A DNA stretch of 64,000 nucleotides from Fundidesulfovibrio agrisoli (GTDB lineage: Bacteria > Desulfobacterota > Desulfovibrionia > Desulfovibrionales > Desulfovibrionaceae), in contig NZ_JAKZKX010000006.1 in NCBI RefSeq assembly GCF_022808715.1, positions 62,001-126,000 on the forward strand. The letters are read 5' to 3'. The translations under genes and the position numbers were made by a program. Numbering within the stretch: the first letter of the stretch is position 1; every line of letters starts with the position of its first letter. Shown piece by piece: positions 54,401-62,820 of this stretch. Below the pieces are notes generated by a model that saw only the letters and a list, made by a program, of their open reading frames with translations, had not been told where the DNA came from and did no database searches.

Positions 54401-54481
54401 GGGCTTGTAGCCCGAGGCGAACACGGTGAGCGCGGCCCCCGCGCCAAGGCCTTTGAGGACGGTGCGGCGGTCGATGCTCAT
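51425..54481 (-). CDS. ttrA: Tetrathionate reductase subunit A (molybdopterin oxidoreductase)
   Basis: A 1018-residue exported catalytic subunit, close to the 1020 residues I recall for Salmonella TtrA. Tat signal RRTVLKGLGAG (6-15). [4Fe-4S] cysteines C72, C75, C79 and C137. PYRVLTPLKRVGPRGSGKWE and GGDLFGEGQVEGL match recalled TtrA sequence, and C252 (NHQGNCGLTMRAG) is the likely Mo ligand. The order ttrB-ttrC-ttrA matches known ttr operons. It reduces tetrathionate to thiosulfate, or a related sulfur or selenium oxyanion. It overlaps ttrC by 4 bases. No ttrRS pair is adjacent. Confidence 0.8.
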   Translation of the reverse strand: MSIDRRTVLKGLGAGAALTVFASGYKPTLKAIIDPPKQTVASGPSLAPEATVDKATGEVTFNRQQYLAGSICLGCTSICGVRVRVDNESGSVLRVSGNPYHPLAAQPPAPYEASLADTVRALSGHQGSGLARRATACGRGNAVLDKLKDPYRVLTPLKRVGPRGSGKWEPISLERLVEEISTGGDLFGEGQVEGLAALLDGKPIDPASPELGTRANQLACIFGYANGRMQFFQRFAAGAFGTINIANHQGNCGLTMRAGYAAMLGDFQEYPHLKPDYANCTFYLSVGSAPANAGNPFMYQAAHAARARAEGGPRLVVVDPVLTNSDNACCGAKTEWVPVRPGTDGALVMGMIRRILETRGYQAGHLACAGPLAAKNAGEAAWTNAAHLVVADPAAKDFGQFLRARELSPEAAENALLARDVATGDLVAHDQAQGPCSIFFSGSVTTPARTVAVKTALQLLLEEAQSKTLAEYSKACGVPQADIVRLADEFASNGRTAVADCHGGTMHAGGFYTAYAVALLNALAGNLNRKGGTGIGGGKFKDFGPGPRYNLADFPKKAKPGGVRLSRQGFPYEKTSEFKRLVESGAKPYPARAPWYPFSNSVQSEYLPSALSAYPYPLKAMLFWASNPVYGQAGLMNTSAEQLKDPKRIPLMVCVDAFMTETAALCDYVLPDVALYEGFGCATPWAGPLSKVSSVAWPCVDSPVARTPEGDPVCMESFLIALAKRLGLPGFGPEAVADAQGGKHPLERPEDWYHRAVANMAFDAKPVADATQEDMEASGVSKLAESLARVLTPEEAAKAASVYCRGGRFEPVEKGWQGELLAARWEKPVQIWNENVARAINSMTGKRLKGTAAWIEPAFCEGTPVRAVYPEEKWPFLVVSTKSQLMSAGAVGSKRLHAIRPESEVAVCEADAARLGLRTGDKVRLETPDGSVEARLTVRLGVMEGVVAVEHGYGHWALGAKEMSFGAKTLPASPLRGAGAASNLLGLKDPFRKGFSTLGDIAVGANARNALPARIVKL

Positions 54482-55542
54482 GCGGGGTCTCCGTGGGCGG
54501 TTTGGGCGTCGGCGGGGGCTTCGGGCTGGGCCGGAGGTGCGGCCGAAGCGGCGGACACTTCAGGCGCGGCGGGTTCTTTCTTGGCCGGGCGGCCCATGAT
54601 GATGGAGGCGATGAACATCAGCGCCACGAACAGCGCGGGCGTGGCCAGCACGCCCAGGATGTCCGCGTGCCCCAGCATGTGCGGCTCGCCCTGGGCGCGG
54701 CCCAGCGCGGCGGACTGCCCCAGCAGCAGGATGCCCAGGCGCGCGCCCAGGCCACCGGCCAGCGCCAGCAGGCAGGCCCATAGCAGCGACCCGGAGAGGG
54801 ATTTGGGCCTGTCCAGGAAGAGCGCCCCGGCCAGCAGCAGGGCCAGGGCCGAGCCCGCCAGCAGGGCCGAGCCCCAGGGCCATCCCGGAGTTCCGGGCCA
54901 GGACCCCAGCAGCCCCCACACGGCCAGCGTGCCGCCTGCGCCCAGCGCGCCCAGGGCGGCCACCAGCCGCGCCATCAGGGATTGCGCCGCCGCGCCGCCG
55001 TGGGCCATGTCCAGCCAGAGGGCCAGGCCGAGGCCGCAGGGCAGGGCGGAGGCGAGCAGCACCGCCGAGGCGTAGGGGTCGGCCCAGAGGGGCACCCCGG
55101 CGGCCCGGGCGATCTCGAACCAGGTGTAGGCCAGCACGCTAAGCGCGGCCAGCAGGCCAAGGCCCGCAACGGCCTTTCTCGGCACGGGCAGGGGGCGCCT
55201 CAGCCCCACGCAGCCCAATGCCCCGGCCAGCACGAACAGGCTGATGGCCGCCACGCCCCAGGAGAGCGGGGAGCTCAGGTTGAAGCGCGGGATCAGGGTG
55301 TAAAACTTGTGGGGGCCGAGCATCTCCGCGATGAGGTTCAGCGGGGCGGAAAGGCCCAGGCCCGTGGCGGCCAGCAGGCCCCAGGCCCCGAGCCCGCGCT
55401 GGCGCTCCGCCCCCGTGGCCTGCGCCGCCAGACCCGACAGCATGGCCCAGGCCCCGGCCTGGATCATCAGCAGGTACAGGGCGGCCTGCATCTCCCACAC
55501 GGGCTGGTGCCTGAAGGCGGTGAGTTCGATCAGCGTGCTCAT
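54478..55542 (-). CDS. ttrC: NrfD-type membrane anchor subunit (TtrC-like)
   Basis: A 354-residue integral membrane protein with about eight to nine helices: the first near 15-40 (MQAALYLLMIQAGAWAMLSG), and others ending at 330. EMLGPHKFYTLIPRFNLSSP is the NrfD/PsrC-type quinol-site loop. It transfers electrons from quinol to the FeS subunit. The start at 55542 (MSTLIELTAF) overlaps ttrB by 4 bases; a longer reading is not membrane-like. The C-terminal 30 residues are Ala/Pro-rich. Confidence 0.8.
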   Translation of the reverse strand: MSTLIELTAFRHQPVWEMQAALYLLMIQAGAWAMLSGLAAQATGAERQRGLGAWGLLAATGLGLSAPLNLIAEMLGPHKFYTLIPRFNLSSPLSWGVAAISLFVLAGALGCVGLRRPLPVPRKAVAGLGLLAALSVLAYTWFEIARAAGVPLWADPYASAVLLASALPCGLGLALWLDMAHGGAAAQSLMARLVAALGALGAGGTLAVWGLLGSWPGTPGWPWGSALLAGSALALLLAGALFLDRPKSLSGSLLWACLLALAGGLGARLGILLLGQSAALGRAQGEPHMLGHADILGVLATPALFVALMFIASIIMGRPAKKEPAAPEVSAASAAPPAQPEAPADAQTAHGDPA

Positions 55543-56231
55543 CGGAAGGTCTCCTCGGTCACGCGGCGCTCGCGTGCGGCGGCCGGGTCGGCCTGGGGCA
55601 GGGCCATGCCCTCGGGCAGGCCGATGTAGAACACCTGGGGCTTGGCCCCGGCCTTGGGTTCGAGCGTCACGGCCTTGTGCTCCGCCAGGAGCCTGGCCAC
55701 CGCGCTGGCGGGGTCGTTCGCGTCGCCCACGGTGCGGGCCTTGCCGATGCAGGTCTCCACGCAGGCGGGCAGCAGCCCGGCGTCCAGGCGGTGCGCGCAC
55801 AGGGAGCACTTGTCCGCCGAGCGCGTCTGGCGGTTGAGGAAGCGGGCCGAGTAGGGGCAGTTCAGCACGCAGTAGCCGCAGCCCACGCAGCGCTGCGGGT
55901 CCACCAGCACCAGCCCGTCGGCGCGGCGGAAGGTGGCCTTGGCCGGGCAGGCGGGCACGCAGGGCGGGTTGTCGCAGTGGTTGCAGAGCGCGGGCAGCAG
56001 GATCTTGCGCGGCCTGCCCTGTTCCAGGGTCTCGAAATCGTTCACCGAAGTGCGGAATTCGCCCAGGGGGGTGCGGTTCTCCATGGCGCAGGCCACGGTG
56101 CAGGCCTGGCAGCCCACGCAGCGGCGCAGATCAACGACCATGACCCAGCGTTGGGGCGGCGGCGGGGGCGGCGCGGCCTCGCGCTTCTTGCCGCCAAACG
56201 AGAAAAACTCCAGGAAGTCCCGGCGCTCCAT
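55539..56231 (-). CDS. ttrB: Tetrathionate-reductase-type iron-sulfur subunit
   Basis: A 230-residue ferredoxin with four [4Fe-4S] sites: CVGCQACTVAC, CNHCDNPPCVPAC, CVGCGYCVLNC and CSLCAHRLDAGLLPACVETC. It lacks a full Tat signal: the N-terminus RRDFLEFFSFGG has the twin Arg but no hydrophobic run, so it would be exported with TtrA or remain anchored by it. A Pro run (PPPPPP) precedes the ferredoxin part. First gene of the ttrBCA operon. Confidence 0.85.
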   Translation of the reverse strand: MERRDFLEFFSFGGKKREAAPPPPPPQRWVMVVDLRRCVGCQACTVACAMENRTPLGEFRTSVNDFETLEQGRPRKILLPALCNHCDNPPCVPACPAKATFRRADGLVLVDPQRCVGCGYCVLNCPYSARFLNRQTRSADKCSLCAHRLDAGLLPACVETCIGKARTVGDANDPASAVARLLAEHKAVTLEPKAGAKPQVFYIGLPEGMALPQADPAAARERRVTEETFR

Positions 56232-56406
56232 GGGGTGCTCCGTCAGGTAATGGTTCGAATTTGTTTGTTATTTTGTGCTGAAAGCCATCTCGTGAAACTA
56301 GCAGATGGCCAGGGGGATTGCAAACGCGCCGGTTCGCAAGCCTGGCCAGCCCCCAAAAACACCAGCCCCCCCCAAGAAGGGGGGGCAGATGCGGGTGTGA
56401 GGAGGG

Positions 56407-56436
56407 GCGGCTCCGGGGGGCTGGGCCCGGAGCCGC
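56407..56436 (-). terminator. Hairpin after degP
   Basis: Stem GCGGCTCCGGG / CCCGGAGCCGC in the degP 3' region, with no strong T-run. It may end the degP transcript ahead of the ttr operon. Confidence 0.5.
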
Positions 56437-56463
56437 TGGAGGGGGATCAATTCAAACTGGGCG

Positions 56464-57852
56464 CTATTGCACCGGGATGGAGCGGAACACCGGCTGTCCC
56501 TGGCGCTTGACGAGCACCAGCACCGCGCCGTTGGCCTTGCCTTCCTTGTTCACGATGGCGGCCAGTTCGGCCGCGCTGCCCACGGGGCGCTGGTTCACCT
56601 CCACCAGCACGTCGCCGCGGCGGATGCCCACCTCGGCGGCCGGGGAGCCCGGGGCCACGTTGACCACCAGCAGCCCGTCCACGGGGCGGCCGTTGCGCGG
56701 GTCCACGTTGGAGAGGGACATGCCGAGCGTCCCGGACTCGTCGCCCTGGTCCTGCTCTTCGGCCTTGCCGAGCTTCTTGGCGTCGCGCTCGGTGAGGGTG
56801 ACCTTCACGGACTTGGTCTGGCCCTTGCGCAGCAGGGTGGCGGTCACGGTGTCGCCGGGGGCCATGGTGCCGATGCGCGCGGTGAGCTCGTGGGAGTCGG
56901 TGACGGCCTGGCCGTTGACTTCGGTGATGACGTCGCCGGAGAGGATGCCCGCCTTCTCGGCCGGGCTGCCCGGGCTCACCTGGCTGACCAGCGCGCCGTG
57001 GGTGGAGGGCAGGCCCAGGGCCTTGGCGGTGTTCTCGTCGATGGACTGGATGGTCACGCCCATCATGCCGCGGCGCACCTTGCCCTTGCTCTTGAGCTGG
57101 GCCACCACTTCCTTGGCGATGTTGGAGGGGATGGCGAAGCCGATGCCCTGGCCCGAGGAGACGATGGCCGTGTTGATGCCGATGACGTCGCCGTCCAGGT
57201 TGATGAGCGGGCCGCCGGAGTTGCCCGGGTTGATGGAGGCGTCGGTCTGGATGAAGTCGTCATAAGGCCCGGCGCCGATCACGCGGCCCTTGGCCGAGAT
57301 GATGCCCGCCGTGACCGTGTGGGACAGGCCGAAGGGGTTGCCGATGGCCATGACCCAGTCGCCCACGCGCATCTTGGCGGAGTCGCCCAGCTTGAGGAAG
57401 GGCAGGCCGGAGCCGTTCTCGATCTTGATGAGCGCCAGGTCGGTCTCGGGGTCGGTGCCGATGACCTTGGCGGCGATGGTCTTCTCACCCTTCTGGAGCT
57501 TCACGTTGATGCGGTCTGCCTTCTCCACCACGTGGTTGTTGGTCAGGATGTAGCCGTCGGCCGAGATCAGGAAGCCGGAACCGAGCGAGCGGCTGCGCTG
57601 CGGCTGCTGGTCGCGGTTGAAGTACTGGTCGAACTGGTCGAAGAAGTCGTCGAAGGGCGTCCCACGGGGGACGTTGCGCTGCATGCGCGGCTGCTGTTTG
57701 GGAATGGTCTCGGTGAAGATGTTCACCACGGCCGGTCCGGCCTTTTCGGCCAGGTCGGCCAGCTTGGGCAGTTCGGCCAGAGCCTGGCCAACGGTGAACA
57801 GGACGAGAAGGGAGCTGGTGAGAGCGATACGGATGAGCTTCGTCCTTAACAT
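56464..57852 (-). CDS. DegP/HtrA periplasmic serine protease
   Basis: A 462-residue protease/chaperone. Signal peptide to about residue 26 (LLVLFTVGQALA). Catalytic triad H107 (LTNNHVVEKAD), D138 (PETDLALIKI), S212 (INPGNSGGPL). Two PDZ domains follow (about 245-340 and 370-460). Before the protease core an acidic-aromatic stretch (FDDFFDQFDQYFNRDQQP) fits the DegP LA loop. AGGAGA precedes the ATG at 57852. It is a separate transcript upstream of ttrB; an inverted repeat TGAAC-N4-GTTCA lies 80 bases upstream. Confidence 0.92.
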   Translation of the reverse strand: MLRTKLIRIALTSSLLVLFTVGQALAELPKLADLAEKAGPAVVNIFTETIPKQQPRMQRNVPRGTPFDDFFDQFDQYFNRDQQPQRSRSLGSGFLISADGYILTNNHVVEKADRINVKLQKGEKTIAAKVIGTDPETDLALIKIENGSGLPFLKLGDSAKMRVGDWVMAIGNPFGLSHTVTAGIISAKGRVIGAGPYDDFIQTDASINPGNSGGPLINLDGDVIGINTAIVSSGQGIGFAIPSNIAKEVVAQLKSKGKVRRGMMGVTIQSIDENTAKALGLPSTHGALVSQVSPGSPAEKAGILSGDVITEVNGQAVTDSHELTARIGTMAPGDTVTATLLRKGQTKSVKVTLTERDAKKLGKAEEQDQGDESGTLGMSLSNVDPRNGRPVDGLLVVNVAPGSPAAEVGIRRGDVLVEVNQRPVGSAAELAAIVNKEGKANGAVLVLVKRQGQPVFRSIPVQ

Positions 57853-58045
57853 GGTCTTCTCCTGGTGTTGGGCTGTAAGCGCCCGTGATGGGAGCAATTA
57901 AAGCCCGTGAATGACAGAAATATTTCCCAAGAATGAACGGGTGTTCATCCTTGATCCGCCGGCTGGTCCGGCAGGGGGCATCGCCGGCGGTGCTCAGTGT
58001 GGCGGAGTCATGGGGCGGGGCGGCTTCGCCACTCTTCACCGGCTT

Positions 58046-58070
58046 TGGTAACCCGGTTCTCGGGTTTTGT
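58046..58070. terminator. Hairpin between degP and sensor kinase
   Basis: AACCCG-GTTCT-CGGGTTTTG in the 242-base gap, with the T-run on the plus strand only, so its role for the minus-strand genes is doubtful. The rest of the gap (57853-58094) holds the degP leader and TGAACGGGTGTTCA at 57934-57947. Confidence 0.3.
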
Positions 58071-58094
58071 CTTCAACCCGTCATGACCGGATGT

Positions 58095-59477
58095 TCATGC
58101 CGGTTGCAGGGCGGGGATGGAGAGGCTGACCCTGAGGCCCGGGGCGTTGTCGCCAAGCTCCAGCCTGCCGCCGTGCAGCCGGGCCACGGCCGCCACCAGC
58201 GAGAGCCCGAGGCCGGAGCCGGGGGTGTTGCGGCTCTGGTCCAGCCGGTAGAAGCGGGAGAGCACGTTGCCGCGCTCGGTTTCGGGCACGCCGGGGCCGC
58301 TGTCCGACACCGTGAGCACGGATTCGCCCTCGCCGGAGGCCACCTCCACCCGGATTGCCCCGCCCTCCGGGGTGTACTTCACGGCGTTGTCCAGCAGGTT
58401 GGCCATGGCCTGGGAGAGCAGGTGGCGGTTGCCCAGCACCTGTGCGCCCGTCTCCAGGTTGAGGGTCAGGGTGATGGACTTGTCCTCGGCCAGGGGCTCG
58501 TACAGCTCGGCCGCGTCCTGCACGAGCATGGCCAGGTCCAGCTGTTCGAAGGCGTCGCGCGCGGCGGCCGCCTCGGCCCGGGCGATGGTCAGCAGGGCGT
58601 TGAAGGTGGCGATGATGGCCTCGGCCTGGTCGATGGCGTCCTCGATGGCCTGGCGCTGGGCCGCTGGGTCCGGGTCCTCCAGGAGGGCCAGCTCCAGGCG
58701 GGAGCGCAGGCGGGTCAGGGGGCTGCGCAGGTCGTGGGCGATGTTGTCGCCCACCTGGCGCACGGCCACCACCAGCTCGCCGATGCGGTCCAGCATGTCG
58801 TTGAGGTTCTTGGCCAGGCTGTCGAACTCGTCGCCGGTGCCCGTGAGCGGGATGCGCTGAGTGAAGGTGCCGCCCATGATCTTGCGGCTGGCGCGGTTGA
58901 CGTCGTCGAGTCGGCGCAGCAGCTTGTTGCTCATCATCTGGCCCCAGACCAGGCCCATGAGCACCGTGCACAACAGGCCGATGGCCATGGCCCGCGCCAT
59001 GACGGCCTGGGCGCGCAGCACGTCGGAGAGCTCGCGCCCCACCAGCATGTGCACCTTGCCCATGAGCGTGACCACGAACACCCGCGCTTCAAGGGGGTGG
59101 GCCACGTCCTCGGCGGTCACGGAGATGGTGTGCCACTCGGGGAAGCCGCGCGGCTCGATGGATTTGGGCCACAGGCGCATGTTGCCCGCCAGGTAGTGGA
59201 ACTCGCGGTCAACCAGGAGGTAGATGTTGGCCTGGGAGGAGCCGCTGCGCTGGCGGCTGGAGATCTGCATGGAGAGCGCGGCCAGGCCGCGCTCGTCGTA
59301 CTGCTCCACCAGCCCCCAGGTCTCGCTTTCGATGATTTCGTCGGTCTGGCGGATCATGAAGGTCACCGCCGCCCAGTAGATGAATCCGAAGACCACGGTG
59401 GCAGTCAGGGCGAAGATGCCCACGTACCACATGGCCAGGCGGAAGCTGAACGACTTAAGCAGCTTCAGACGGATCAC
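58095..59477 (-). CDS. OmpR-partner sensor histidine kinase
   Basis: A 460-residue kinase with membrane helices about 13-38 and 160-182, a periplasmic domain between them, HAMP (about 183-235), dimerisation helix with H248 (DNIAHDLRSPLTRLRS) and an ATPase domain with LLDNAVKYTP, VSDSGPGVPE and GSGLGLSLVAAV. The D-L-R-S-P-L motif places it in the YedV/CusS/TctE-like group. It overlaps the response regulator by 23 bases. Signal unknown; it adjoins degP, so envelope stress is possible. Confidence 0.92.
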   Translation of the reverse strand: MIRLKLLKSFSFRLAMWYVGIFALTATVVFGFIYWAAVTFMIRQTDEIIESETWGLVEQYDERGLAALSMQISSRQRSGSSQANIYLLVDREFHYLAGNMRLWPKSIEPRGFPEWHTISVTAEDVAHPLEARVFVVTLMGKVHMLVGRELSDVLRAQAVMARAMAIGLLCTVLMGLVWGQMMSNKLLRRLDDVNRASRKIMGGTFTQRIPLTGTGDEFDSLAKNLNDMLDRIGELVVAVRQVGDNIAHDLRSPLTRLRSRLELALLEDPDPAAQRQAIEDAIDQAEAIIATFNALLTIARAEAAAARDAFEQLDLAMLVQDAAELYEPLAEDKSITLTLNLETGAQVLGNRHLLSQAMANLLDNAVKYTPEGGAIRVEVASGEGESVLTVSDSGPGVPETERGNVLSRFYRLDQSRNTPGSGLGLSLVAAVARLHGGRLELGDNAPGLRVSLSIPALQPA

Positions 59478-60141
59478 GCAGGATGTATCCCGCCCCCCTC
59501 ACGGTGTGGATAAGGGGCTTGTCGAAATCCTTGTCGACCTTGCTGCGCAGCCGGGAGACGTGCACGTCGATGACGTTGGTCTGGGGGTCGAAGGCGTAGT
59601 CCCAGACGCGCTCCAGCAGCATGGTCCGCGTGACCACCTGCCCGGCGTGGCGCATGAAGTACTCCAGCAGGGAGAACTCCTTGGGCTTCAAGTCGATGGG
59701 CTTGCCCGCGCGCTTCACGGTGCGGGCGGTGAGGTCCAGCTCCAGGTCGGCCACCTGGAGCACGGTGAGCATCTTCTCCGCGCGCCCGCGCCTGCCCAGC
59801 GACTCGACGCGGGCCATGAGCTCCGCGAAGGCGAAGGGCTTGGTCAGGTAGTCGTCGCCTCCGGCGCGCAGGCCCTCCACGCGGGCGTCCACGTCGGAGA
59901 GGGCCGAGAGCACCAGCACGGGGGTGGTGTCCCCGGCGGCGCGGATGGCCTTGAGGATGGAGAGCCCGTCCAGGTTGGGCAGCATCCTGTCCAGCACGAT
60001 CACGTCATAGCCGCCCGCCGTGGCCCGGATCAGGCCTTCGCGCCCGTCGGCCACGTGGTCCACGGTGAGGCCCTGCTCCTTGAGGCCCTTCACCAGATAG
60101 GAGGCCGCCTGCGGGTCGTCTTCCACCAGAAGAACGCGCAT
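59455..60141 (-). CDS. OmpR-family response regulator
   Basis: A 228-residue regulator with D51 (DVIVLDRMLPNLDG), Thr/Ser in VLVLSALSD, K in GGDDYLTKPFAFAEL and a winged-helix domain (FSLLEYFMRHAGQVVTRTML, RLRSKVDKDF, TVRGAGYILRDP). It overlaps the sensor kinase gene by 23 bases and follows the UDP-glucose pyrophosphorylase gene by only 3 bases, so the three may share a transcript. Confidence 0.94.
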   Translation of the reverse strand: MRVLLVEDDPQAASYLVKGLKEQGLTVDHVADGREGLIRATAGGYDVIVLDRMLPNLDGLSILKAIRAAGDTTPVLVLSALSDVDARVEGLRAGGDDYLTKPFAFAELMARVESLGRRGRAEKMLTVLQVADLELDLTARTVKRAGKPIDLKPKEFSLLEYFMRHAGQVVTRTMLLERVWDYAFDPQTNVIDVHVSRLRSKVDKDFDKPLIHTVRGAGYILRDPSEAA

Positions 60142-60144
60142 GGC

Positions 60145-61584
60145 CTAGAACCTCACTTCCCCCGTGAGCGCCGTTCCGTCCGGGATGTGCACCTGGGCGC
60201 CCGAGGCGTTGATCACCGTGGCGGTACCGCTGACGGTGACGTTTTTACCGAATACGACGTCCCCCTTGACGGTCAGGCAGGAACATTCCTTGAGCGAAGG
60301 CGCCCCGTGCGGGAAGCGGGCGCTGAAATCGTCGATGCGCTTGTAGAAGTGGCCGTCCAGATGCACCACGGGCATGGGGCCCTTGTGCGCGCTGGCGGGC
60401 ACCACGGTCTTCTCCGGGCTGACCTCGTAGCAGTCGGACATGACCACCAGCAGGTCCGCCGTGGTCTTCACCGGGGCGAAGCGGGTGCGCGGCACCTTGA
60501 TGGCCTGGGCCGACTCGAAGGCCGACACGGCCGAGCCCATGGCCGTCTCGATCTGGATCACCTCGGGGGACTTGTGGTCGCGCGGGTCCAGGGTCTTGGG
60601 ATTGAGTATCAGGTCCAGCGGCATCATGCCGTTGGCCACGAACACCTTCTCCATGGCGCGCAGGTCGATCCAGAGGGAGTTGGTGTTGAAGAAGCGGTGC
60701 TTGGTGATGTCCTGGAAGGCGTCCACGTCCTTGTCGGGGCACTGGGCGATCTCGCGCAGAACCAGGCGGCCGTTGGAGCGCTGGCGGGCCAGGTGGCCGC
60801 CCTTGCGGTCCGAGGCGGTGCGCCCGGCCACCTCCATCAGGAAGGGGGAGCCCTGGCTGACCATGTAGCCCAGGATGCGCTCGTCCATCACCGCGCCCAG
60901 GTTGTCCGAGTTGGAGATGAAGGCGTAGTGGAAGCCCCGGTCCAGGAGCTTGCGCAGGATCTTGGAGGTCACCAGCGCGGTGTAGAGGTCGCCGTGGCCG
61001 GGCGGGTTCCACTCCAGCTCGGGGTTGCCGGGCCAGGTGGCGGGGGAGAGGTCCTTGTGCAGTATCTTGGGGTAGCGGTGCTGCAGGAAGGCCAGGGGCA
61101 GGCTGGTGGTGCCGTTGTCGAAGCCCTCCACCTTGAGCATGGTGTCCAGGTGGGTCTTGAAGCTGTTCATGAACAGCAGGGGGATGGGCTTGCCGTACTT
61201 CACCCGCAGGGCGCGCATCTGGGCCAGGATCAGGTCCAGGAAGGTCATGGAGTCCTTCACCTGGATCAGGCTCTTGGCCTTCTCCAGGCCCATGGAGGTG
61301 CCCAGGCCGCCGTTGAGCTTGATGACCACTGTGTGGCCCATGGAGTCGCGGCCGGTGTCGGCGTACTCGGCCAGGGCCTCGTACTGCGGGACCTCGGCGT
61401 CCGTGAGCGGGAGCAGCTCCTCCTCGGGGAGCTTGCCCTGCGCGCCGTAGAGCAGCCGGGCGTAGTAGCATTTGAAGACGTTTATGACGATGGGGGGGAT
61501 GCCCTGCTCCTCCATCTTCAGGCCGAAGGGGCGGAACATCTCGATCATCGCCGGGTCGGCCGTTTTCATGCAATCAAGGATCAT
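60145..61584 (-). CDS. UTP-glucose-1-phosphate uridylyltransferase (UDPGP family)
   Basis: A 479-residue eukaryote-type UDP-glucose pyrophosphorylase making UDP-glucose. VVIKLNGGLGTSMGLEKAKS is the nucleotide loop, and FNPP-type WNPPGHGDLYTALV, SNSDNLGAVMD and the C-terminal left-handed beta-helix (LTVKGDVVFGKNVTVSGTAT) are family features. The start at 61584 (MILDCMKTADP) has GAGGA 7 bases upstream; MKTADP at 61569 is the alternative. It supplies sugars for surface polysaccharides. Confidence 0.93.
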   Translation of the reverse strand: MILDCMKTADPAMIEMFRPFGLKMEEQGIPPIVINVFKCYYARLLYGAQGKLPEEELLPLTDAEVPQYEALAEYADTGRDSMGHTVVIKLNGGLGTSMGLEKAKSLIQVKDSMTFLDLILAQMRALRVKYGKPIPLLFMNSFKTHLDTMLKVEGFDNGTTSLPLAFLQHRYPKILHKDLSPATWPGNPELEWNPPGHGDLYTALVTSKILRKLLDRGFHYAFISNSDNLGAVMDERILGYMVSQGSPFLMEVAGRTASDRKGGHLARQRSNGRLVLREIAQCPDKDVDAFQDITKHRFFNTNSLWIDLRAMEKVFVANGMMPLDLILNPKTLDPRDHKSPEVIQIETAMGSAVSAFESAQAIKVPRTRFAPVKTTADLLVVMSDCYEVSPEKTVVPASAHKGPMPVVHLDGHFYKRIDDFSARFPHGAPSLKECSCLTVKGDVVFGKNVTVSGTATVINASGAQVHIPDGTALTGEVRF

Positions 61585-61654
61585 GCGCGTCCTCGCGGGT
61601 GCTGAGAGTGTAATTGCGTACCACTCCCACACATGCGTGAAATGGTTGGACGCG

Positions 61655-62551
61655 TCAAGCGGGCTGGGCGGATTCCTCCGTGTTTCGAGCGGGCCGGGTG
61701 GAGGCGTACACCGACGCCAGGATCACCGCCCCGCCCACGGCCTGCCCCATGCTCACGGATTCGCCCAGGGCCAGGTGCGCCCCGAACACCGCCACCACGG
61801 GCACGGCGTTGATGCACAGCGAGGCCGTGGGGGCGTCCACCCGCGACAGGGCGTAGTTGTATGCCAGGAAGGCCCCCACCGTGGCGAACAGGCCAAGCGC
61901 CCCCACGGCCAGCAGGCTGGCCAGGGGCACGGGCTCGGGGGTGGGCGGGTCCGCCAGGAACATGGGCAGGAAGAAGAGCGCGCCCCAGGCCATCTGCAGG
62001 GCCGTGAAGCCCAGCGGGGCCACGTTGGCGCAGAGCCGCCCGGTGGCCACCATGTACACGGCTGCGGAAGCCACGGCACCGAGCATCAGGGCGTCGCCCG
62101 TGTTCACGGGGCCGCCCGGACCGGCGCCCACGCCCACCAGCATGGCCACCCCGGCCAGGGAGGCGGCCACGCCCGCCATGCTGCGCAGGCTGGGGATTCT
62201 GCGCTCCACGGCGCAGGAGAGGGCCAGGACCATCATGGGGATGGCCGCCGCGATGAGCGAGGCGTTGGTGGCCGAGGTCAGGCGCAGGGCCCAGGTCTCC
62301 AGGGCGAAATAGCAGCCCGGGAAGACCACGGACACGGCCAGCACCTGCAGGTGCACGCGCAGGGGCAGGCGCAGCGCCCCGGCGCGCAGGGCGGGGGGAA
62401 GAAGCAGCAGGCAGGCCAGGCCGAAGCGCAGGAACAGGATGGAGGAGGGGGAAAGGCCCTCCAGGGCGATCTTGGTGGCCGTGAAGGAAAGGCCCCAGAA
62501 GAGGACCGAGGCCGCCAGGGCGGCGTAGGGGGCGTAGGAGGCGCGCGGCAT
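61655..62551 (-). CDS. EamA/DMT-family transporter
   Basis: A 298-residue protein with ten membrane helices and two EamA repeats: LFWGLSFTATKIALEGLSPS at the start and a second half beginning near residue 150 (GDALMLGAVASAAVYMVATG). These export metabolites such as amino acids or sugars; the substrate is not evident. It stands between the pyrophosphorylase and an AraC regulator that is separated by repeats. Confidence 0.88.
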   Translation of the reverse strand: MPRASYAPYAALAASVLFWGLSFTATKIALEGLSPSSILFLRFGLACLLLLPPALRAGALRLPLRVHLQVLAVSVVFPGCYFALETWALRLTSATNASLIAAAIPMMVLALSCAVERRIPSLRSMAGVAASLAGVAMLVGVGAGPGGPVNTGDALMLGAVASAAVYMVATGRLCANVAPLGFTALQMAWGALFFLPMFLADPPTPEPVPLASLLAVGALGLFATVGAFLAYNYALSRVDAPTASLCINAVPVVAVFGAHLALGESVSMGQAVGGAVILASVYASTRPARNTEESAQPA

Positions 62552-62651
62552 GGGATACTCCGGGATGCGGGATTTGGTGGACGCGGGGGGCTGTAGCCCG
62601 GAGATGGGGGAGGATTCTTGGATGAAATTGCGCTGGAGGGGATCGAAGAAT

Positions 62652-62691
62652 GCCTCCGGCGGGCAAAGGGCCTTCGGCCCTCTGCACTCCC
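62652..62691 (-). repeat. Dispersed intergenic hairpin repeat, copy E
   Basis: GCCTCCGGCGG, GCAAAGGGCCTTCGGCCCTCTGC variant, then ACTCCC. It is in the gap between the EamA and AraC genes. Confidence 0.65.
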
Positions 62692-62740
62692 TTTCGGCTT
62701 CGCGCTCACGCTGGCGGCGAACCGTGCACTCTGCTCATAC

Positions 62741-62814
62741 GGGATTCCAAAGGGAGGAACTCCCTTTGGCGGGAGAGTCCAGAGAGGGCAGCGCCCTCTC
62801 TGGCCGCCGGAGGC
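62741..62814 (+). repeat. Dispersed intergenic hairpin repeat, tandem copy F
   Basis: Two joined units: GGGATTCCAAAGGGAGGAAC with CTCCCTTTGGC (62741-62770), then GGGAGAGTCCAGAGAGGG with its complement and CCGCCGGAGGC (62771-62814). It ends 6 bases before the AraC gene stop. Confidence 0.7.
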
Positions 62815-62820
62815 ATTCCC

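Noticed and set aside
51425-56231. Qrc-type menaquinone reductase or polysulfide reductase
   Set aside because: There is no multihaem cytochrome gene as in Qrc; the B-C-A order, subunit sizes and TtrA phrases fit the tetrathionate reductase group better.
59380-61605. Long plus-strand frame of about 740 codons
   Set aside because: Antisense to the response regulator and UDP-glucose pyrophosphorylase genes; no domain or signal is visible.
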